From positions 1 through 35,064 of the forward strand of contig CADAKE010000010.1 of the NCBI GenBank assembly GCA_902788445.1: 35,064 bases of DNA, given 5' to 3'. The DNA comes from an uncultured Eubacteriales bacterium. Lineage in GTDB: Bacteria > Bacillota > Clostridia > Christensenellales > Aristaeellaceae. This document shows positions 32,301 to 35,064 of this stretch, in pieces (the first letter of the stretch is position 1; each line of letters starts with the position of its first letter). Under the pieces are notes generated by a model. The model was not told the origin of the DNA. It made no database searches and saw nothing but the letters and a program-made list of their open reading frames with translations. A program made the position numbers and the translations under genes.

Positions 32301-32645
32301 GAGGATATCCTGCTCATTTCCTACAACGCCAAGCCCGGGATGCACGTGGTCAGCGAAAGCGGCGCGGTGGTGTCCCTCGACCTGAACATCACCGATGAAC
32401 TCCGCCAGGAGGGCCTGGCCCGCGATATCGTGCGAAACATCCAGGACGCCCGCAAGGCCCAGAATTACAACATCACCGACCGCATCGTGATCGCCATCAC
32501 CGGCGGCGCGCTGCCCGAGGAATGGGTCAACTACATCTGCGGCGAAACCCTCGCCACCGTGGGCGAGGTCGCTTCCCCCGACACCACCGTCACCGTGGAG
32601 GGCGAAGGCAAGGAGAATATCACCATCGCTATCGTGAAGCAGTAA
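29322..32645 (+). CDS. ileS: Isoleucyl-tRNA synthetase, type 2 (eukaryotic-like), with 24-residue tandem duplication
   Basis: IleRS charges tRNA-Ile. The 1107-aa protein starts at TTG 29322 with AGGGGG upstream. It has HHGT (54-57) for HIGH, an editing domain, KLSKS (671-675) in GKKLSKSSKNYTDP and zinc-ribbon cysteines (CDCCKE, CKCGG). The NISRNRYWSTPIPIW motif and overall length mark the eukaryotic-like class, which is often mupirocin-insensitive. A perfect 72-bp repeat (30813-30884 and 30885-30956) duplicates residues 498-521, including that conserved motif, in frame; without it the protein would have 1083 aa. Either a recent slippage allele or an assembly artefact. Confidence 0.96.
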   Translation: MKYEELDSKLNLSAVQEEVLSFWKENHTFEKSLEGKNSEVVFYDGPPFPTGKPHHGTVLVSFIKDMIARYWTMRGNSVPRVWGWDCHGLPIENQAEKLLGIGDKSIIEKSTSIETADEAAKVDGQINEKWHRMVQDASDEAARFPQYKGMHVGMAAFNNECREIVSSNNEAWREYIEEMARWVDYDHAYKTMTPQFMESVMWAFKTCYDKGLIYSGYRVTPYCMHCETSLSISDTRESDSTRPRQDRWIIAKFRSESEPELNGKPVYYLAWTTTPWTLPSNLALSVNESLTYAYVDVGEQIYVACENTLANFKNVFGETPNVVQRVQGKDMLGKLYTPLLPYFSFMRKDGAFRIIPADYVDAAEGVGIVHTAPAFGEDDYWTCRKNGIPTDVVNPVDAKGHFSAEVTDFYEDSKTRNVIEMNPIIVRFLYANDKAVADGTLVHNYPHCWRCKNPLIYKAMSAWYFNIEKIKPQLIAENEKINWVPETVKHGRFGNWLENARDWNISRNRYWSTPIPIWECDENARDWNISRNRYWSTPIPIWECDCCKERKVLGSIQEIKEVSGIELTDLHRQYMDQVTFPCKCGGTMKRVPEVLDCWFESGSVTYAQKHYPFENKDWFETHFPCDFIVEYTGQIRCWFYYMHVMAVALFGRPAFKNCIVHGTLLAKDGKKLSKSSKNYTDPMELMRGYGTDSFRLYLYQSNAMLMGDLKFDDDGLKDAYQQLVAPLWNATNFFISYANVDGYHPDSLKEPQTNHQLDRWILAKLQETEKTIRQAMDAYQVDGYVTPLVSLMDGLTNWYIRRSRRRFWGSEMTEDKQAAYDTLYYVLVNLIKLYAPVAPILSEKLYRILTGEESVHLADWPSIPESFADDKLIADVELVRRVIRLTRSIREKQKVKNRQPLSLMQIALNDPAGAQVVASFADIIKEELNVKELEILDDVDHIATVSYKPCFPVIGQKYPAQRPAIIKAVQTGKFTLADGKVVLDMGGEQQAFDEDILLISYNAKPGMHVVSESGAVVSLDLNITDELRQEGLARDIVRNIQDARKAQNYNITDRIVIAITGGALPEEWVNYICGETLATVGEVASPDTTVTVEGEGKENITIAIVKQ
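30813..30956 (+). repeat. Perfect 72-bp tandem duplication within ileS
   Basis: Bases 30813-30884 are repeated without a mismatch at 30885-30956. The unit is 24 codons long and encodes the conserved N-I-S-R-N-R-Y-W-S-T-P-I-P-I-W motif plus the start of the zinc ribbon. Absence of any divergence points to a very recent event or a read/assembly error. Confidence 0.98.
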
Positions 32646-32661
32646 ACAGTTGATACAAATC

Positions 32662-32699
32662 AGCCCGTGGAGCAGCGTTTGTTCCACGGGCTTTCTTTT
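32662..32699 (+). terminator. Intrinsic terminator of ileS
   Basis: AGCCCGTGGA (32662-32671) pairs with TCCACGGGCT (32683-32692) over an 11-base loop and is followed by TTCTTTT. It starts 17 bases after the ileS stop codon. Confidence 0.9.
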
Positions 32700-32762
32700 G
32701 CTTATGCAATTCTTGAACAATCGGCAAACATTTAACAAACATATCATCCACCAATAAATAAT

Positions 32763-32890
32763 GTCATCCCGAGCGAAGCGCAGCGGAGTCGAGGGACCTG
32801 AAAACTGGATATCAAGCTGCCTGGCTGAATATATTTCTCCCAGATCCCTCGACTGCGGTTCGCGTCCCGCTCACCTTCGCTCGGGATGAC
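32763..32890. repeat. GTCATCCCGAGCGAAGCG palindromic element
   Basis: Left end GTCATCCCGAGCGAAG and right end CTTCGCTCGGGATGAC are perfect inverted repeats of 16 bp, with further pairing of GTCGAGGGA and TCCCTCGAC inside. The centre is unrelated sequence. It lies between the convergent 3' ends of ileS and the anti-sigma gene. Similar 'GTCATCC-GAGCG' repeats are common in many bacterial genomes. Confidence 0.85.
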
Positions 32891-32938
32891 AATGCTTGTT
32901 GATTGATGAAATGTTAATGGGTTTCATCCGAAAATAAT

Positions 32939-33844
32939 TTACTTCACTTTCACCATAAACTCCACCATCCCCGGCTCGCCGCCCTGATAGAGAGCGATAT
33001 CCTCCATGCCCTCGTGGTATTCCACCGCGCGGTAATTGACGCGGATGGTCACGGCGTCCCGCTCTGTCAGAATGGTTTTCAGTTCCTCCGCGTCGCCGCT
33101 TTCATTCAGATAGCATTCGCAATACAGGATCACCGCGCCATCGTCAACGCGGAAAGTGTCGTAGGCGGCGTCAAAGGTCAGGCCGTCCATCGTCACCGGC
33201 CCGCTATCGAAGAGCAGCAGGGTTTTGCTCGGGCTGTTCATCACCTGCTCGGGCGGGCCGAACCTGCTTGGCCCTTTCATGTCGGCCGACGTGACCCACA
33301 ACCAGTGGTTCGCGCGGTCAACGCCGTCCTCCGCCGGGTTTTCTTCCCCTCCCTCACCCACGTAAGACCCGTCGGTATCCAGGACCCTCAAATCGTGCAG
33401 CTCGTATTTTTCCGGCTCCCTCGCCGCCACACGGACAGTGAAGGTCAGCAAATCCCGGTCAGCTACGTAGGACGCATCCTGCGCAATAACATCCAAATAG
33501 GAATTATTGGTTTGCTGCTGTTCAATGTTTTCGGTCAGGTTGTCTAAAATCGCCTGCACCTTATCGGGATACACTTCGTTGGCGTACCCCGCGCCGCGGT
33601 TCTCAAAGTACCAGGTCTGGTTATACCGGATGATTTCCGCCACGGCGACGGACAGGGTCAGCAGCGCCAGCGCCAGGGCGATGACCAGCCCCAGGGACAT
33701 TTTGCGTTTCATTTTCGGTGTTTCTCCTTTCGCTTCCCGCATCACCTTCTGCGCCAGGAAGGGATCGGGCGTCAGGAAGGAAAGGCGGCTGTCGATGGCG
33801 CGGCGAACGTCCTCGGGGTTTCTTTCGGTTTGGTTATTATTCAT
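32939..33844 (-). CDS. Membrane anti-sigma factor-like protein with large extracytoplasmic domain
   Basis: This 301-aa protein has a cytoplasmic N-terminus of about 48 residues (EDVRRAIDSRLSFLTPDPFLA), one membrane helix (50-69) and an outside domain of about 230 residues (DUF4179-like region, then a beta-rich C-terminus). It overlaps the ECF sigma stop codon by 8 bases, the usual coupled order for a sigma/anti-sigma pair. No zinc anti-sigma HxxxCxxC motif is seen, so binding to sigma is inferred from topology and context. The outer domain probably senses an envelope signal; which one is unknown. Confidence 0.75.
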   Translation of the reverse strand: MNNNQTERNPEDVRRAIDSRLSFLTPDPFLAQKVMREAKGETPKMKRKMSLGLVIALALALLTLSVAVAEIIRYNQTWYFENRGAGYANEVYPDKVQAILDNLTENIEQQQTNNSYLDVIAQDASYVADRDLLTFTVRVAAREPEKYELHDLRVLDTDGSYVGEGGEENPAEDGVDRANHWLWVTSADMKGPSRFGPPEQVMNSPSKTLLLFDSGPVTMDGLTFDAAYDTFRVDDGAVILYCECYLNESGDAEELKTILTERDAVTIRVNYRAVEYHEGMEDIALYQGGEPGMVEFMVKVK

Positions 33845-34361
33845 GGCGCGGCCCTCCTTCCAGGGTGATTCTCAGCTTCTTTCTTGCCTTGCTCAGCCGG
33901 ACGGACACGGTGGACACGCCGATGTTCAGCGCGTCGGCGATCTCCCGCTCGGGCATGTTTTCGTAGTAATACAGCAAAATCACGTCCTTGTATTTCGCGG
34001 GCAGGCGCAGGATTTCGTCCATGAGCGCCCCTTCGTCCCCGTCTTGCGGCGCGGCGGGTTCCGGCAAATCCTCCGGCGTCATTCGCCTGTCCAGGTGGCG
34101 GAACCAGGAAGTTTTCAGCGTGTCCTTGCAGGTGTTGATCAATATGCGCGTCAGCCAGGTTTTTTCGCTGCTGTCGCCGCGAAAGCTGTCCAGGCTTTTG
34201 TACGCCTTCACGAACGTTTCCTGCACCGCGTCCTCGGCCAAGGCGCGGTCGCGGAGGTACACAAAGCTCATGCGCAGCAAGTCCGTCTGGTACGTTTCCA
34301 CCAGCCGGGTAATCGTTTCGTCCTTGTTCATGGGGATGTCCGGGCCCTTGACATGCTCCAT
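33837..34361 (-). CDS. ECF-type RNA polymerase sigma factor
   Basis: The 174-aa protein has sigma region 2 (TDLLRMSFVYLRDRALAEDA, VQETFVKAYKSLDSFRG, TWLTRILINTCKD) and region 4 (LRLPAKYKDVILLYYYENMP, EREIADALNIGVSTVSVRLS), with no region 1 or 3, as in extracytoplasmic-function sigma factors. ATG 34361 has a strong AAGGAGGTG with 7-base spacing. The stop overlaps the anti-sigma start. It probably drives envelope-response genes; whether the surface locus at 620-7542 is a target cannot be told, as that operon has a sigma-A promoter. Confidence 0.93.
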   Translation of the reverse strand: MEHVKGPDIPMNKDETITRLVETYQTDLLRMSFVYLRDRALAEDAVQETFVKAYKSLDSFRGDSSEKTWLTRILINTCKDTLKTSWFRHLDRRMTPEDLPEPAAPQDGDEGALMDEILRLPAKYKDVILLYYYENMPEREIADALNIGVSTVSVRLSKARKKLRITLEGGPRHE

Positions 34362-34423
34362 GCGTTCCCACCTCCTTACACTGATTGGACGAGGAAGGGA
34401 GAGAATATTTCATATTTGGGAGA

Positions 34424-34465
34424 AAAAAAGTTTCCCCAAAAGTTTTTCATAAACCTTTGGGGAAA
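34424..34465 (-). terminator. Candidate terminator upstream of the sigma gene
   Basis: TTTCCCCAAA (34431-34440) pairs with TTTGGGGAAA (34456-34465) around a 15-base loop. On the minus strand it is followed by C plus seven T, as an intrinsic terminator would be. It could end transcripts coming from argD before the sigma gene. Confidence 0.55.
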
Positions 34466-34567
34466 AATGAGTAATCAAAAGTCTTGCTCTCACAGGCAAT
34501 ACTATCAACTTAAGGAATAGCAAGCAACAAGCATGATGAAGTAGCAAGAAAGAAAACACCCCCCACT

Positions 34568-34675
34568 GTCATTCTGAGCGCAGCGAAGAATCTCCCTCGC
34601 CGTTCCTCTGAATCAGCTTTCCAAAACAATTTGCGTGGAGGAGATTCTTCCGGCTTTTCAAGCCGTCAGAATGAC
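34568..34675. repeat. GTCATTCTGAGCG-type palindromic element
   Basis: Ends GTCATTCTGA (34568-34577) and TCAGAATGAC (34666-34675) are inverted, with internal GAAGAATCTCC paired to GGAGATTCTTC. The element lies 3' of argD. GTCATTCTGAGCG-type repeats are widespread in bacteria; the arms here are shorter than in the copy near 32763. Confidence 0.75.
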
Positions 34676-34784
34676 ATGGGTATTGTTTCTATCGTACACA
34701 TAATTATCTTCGGTTCGTTCGTTTCGTCTTAAATTGACGACATTGCCCCAAAGGGGAAGGCTTTTGGAGTGTGTCTTTTTCAGA

Positions 34785-35064
34785 TTATTCTTCCGCGCAG
34801 ACAGCCTTGAGGATCTCCACCGCTTTTTTCAGTGTATCCATGGGAATATTCAGCGCAGGCAGGAGGCGCACCTTGTCCTTCGCGGTCAGGCAGAGGACGC
34901 CCTGTTCCATGCACGCGGCGACGATCTCGCCCGCGGGGCGCTTCGTTTTGATGCCGATCATCAGCCCCAGGCCGGACACGCTTTCGACGCCTGGCGCGCC
35001 TTGCAGCGCGTCAAACACATACGCGCTCTTTTCCCGGACTTCCTTCAATAAAGCGTCGTCGATG
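34785..35064 (-). CDS. argD: Acetylornithine aminotransferase, C-terminal part (5' end outside window)
   Basis: The open frame runs to the window edge and encodes the last 93 or so residues of a class III PLP aminotransferase: LLKEVREKSAYVFDAL, GLGLMIGIKTKRPAGEIV and LTAKDKVRLLPALNIPMDTL. These match the C-terminal domain of ArgD, which makes N-acetylornithine in arginine synthesis. The PLP lysine is outside the window. An internal TTG near 35046 is not a real start. Stop at 34785; palindromic element and candidate terminator follow. Confidence 0.82.
   Translation of the reverse strand, partial: IDDALLKEVREKSAYVFDALQGAPGVESVSGLGLMIGIKTKRPAGEIVAACMEQGVLCLTAKDKVRLLPALNIPMDTLKKAVEILKAVCAEE

Noticed and set aside
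34362..34480. ECF autoregulatory promoter (GGAAAC...CGTC) upstream of the sigma gene
   Set aside because: GGAAAC and CGTC occur but are about 38 bases apart rather than about 16, so the pair is not a convincing promoter.

Overview
The window reads as a GC-rich chromosomal segment of a low-GC-phylum (Bacillota) anaerobe, probably a gut or rumen clostridium. The pointers are a Firmicutes-type class III fructose-1,6-bisphosphatase, RecO, RF1, MnmM (YtqB) and TrmL homologues, strong AGGAGG-like ribosome sites, sigma-A promoters with 17-base spacers (several with an extended -10), and a Cna-B/sortase-type surface locus. The eukaryotic-like (type 2) isoleucyl-tRNA synthetase and the secreted acidic DppA-like protein also fit rumen clostridia. 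The genus assignment is inference.

Layout. (1) Positions 1-430 hold no convincing gene but are packed with perfect nested hairpins, including two multi-arm junctions; this looks like a large structured RNA. (2) A strong promoter at 503-531 starts a six-gene operon (620-7542) closed by an intrinsic terminator. Its genes are a signal-peptidase homologue without the catalytic serine, a class C sortase homologue without the catalytic His and Cys, a Thr/Pro-stalked Cna-B surface protein without LPXTG, a secreted acidic peptide-binding-protein homologue without a lipobox, a small coiled-coil protein and an intact signal peptidase I. This is the best candidate for an undescribed system: a pilus-like surface locus in which both dedicated processing enzymes are pseudo-enzymes. 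(3) 7636-14787, minus strand, carries translation and RNA/DNA maintenance genes: RF1, a diguanylate cyclase, an HD protein, MnmM, a P-loop kinase, two uracil-DNA glycosylases (one without Fe-S cysteines), a small membrane protein, TrmL, and a free-standing C-terminal domain of the mannitol dehydrogenase/tagaturonate reductase family. (4) pgsA (plus) converges on recO (minus) with a 6-base gap. (5) 16453-26313, minus strand, carries an ABC-2 permease, a GtrII-type glucosyltransferase, fbp, a GT-C-like membrane protein coupled to a MntA/HepT toxin-antitoxin pair, ppk1 and a membrane metallophosphoesterase with altered metal motifs. (6) 26468-32645, plus strand, carries an AAA_28-CYTH-like fusion, an AlkX/YcaQ-type glycosylase and ileS, which contains a perfect 72-bp in-frame tandem duplication. 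(7) 32939-35064, minus strand, carries an ECF sigma/anti-sigma pair and the 3' end of argD.

The intergenic regions carry at least ten inverted-repeat elements of several families, most of them just 3' of a stop codon. Five are inverted pairs of degenerate heptanucleotide tandem repeats resembling cyanobacterial STRRs, and several of these share an outer terminal motif. Three more are double hairpins built on GGGGCGGAT...ATCCGCCC, and two are GTCAT(T/C)C(T/C)GAGCG palindromes. No tRNA, rRNA or CRISPR array was seen.
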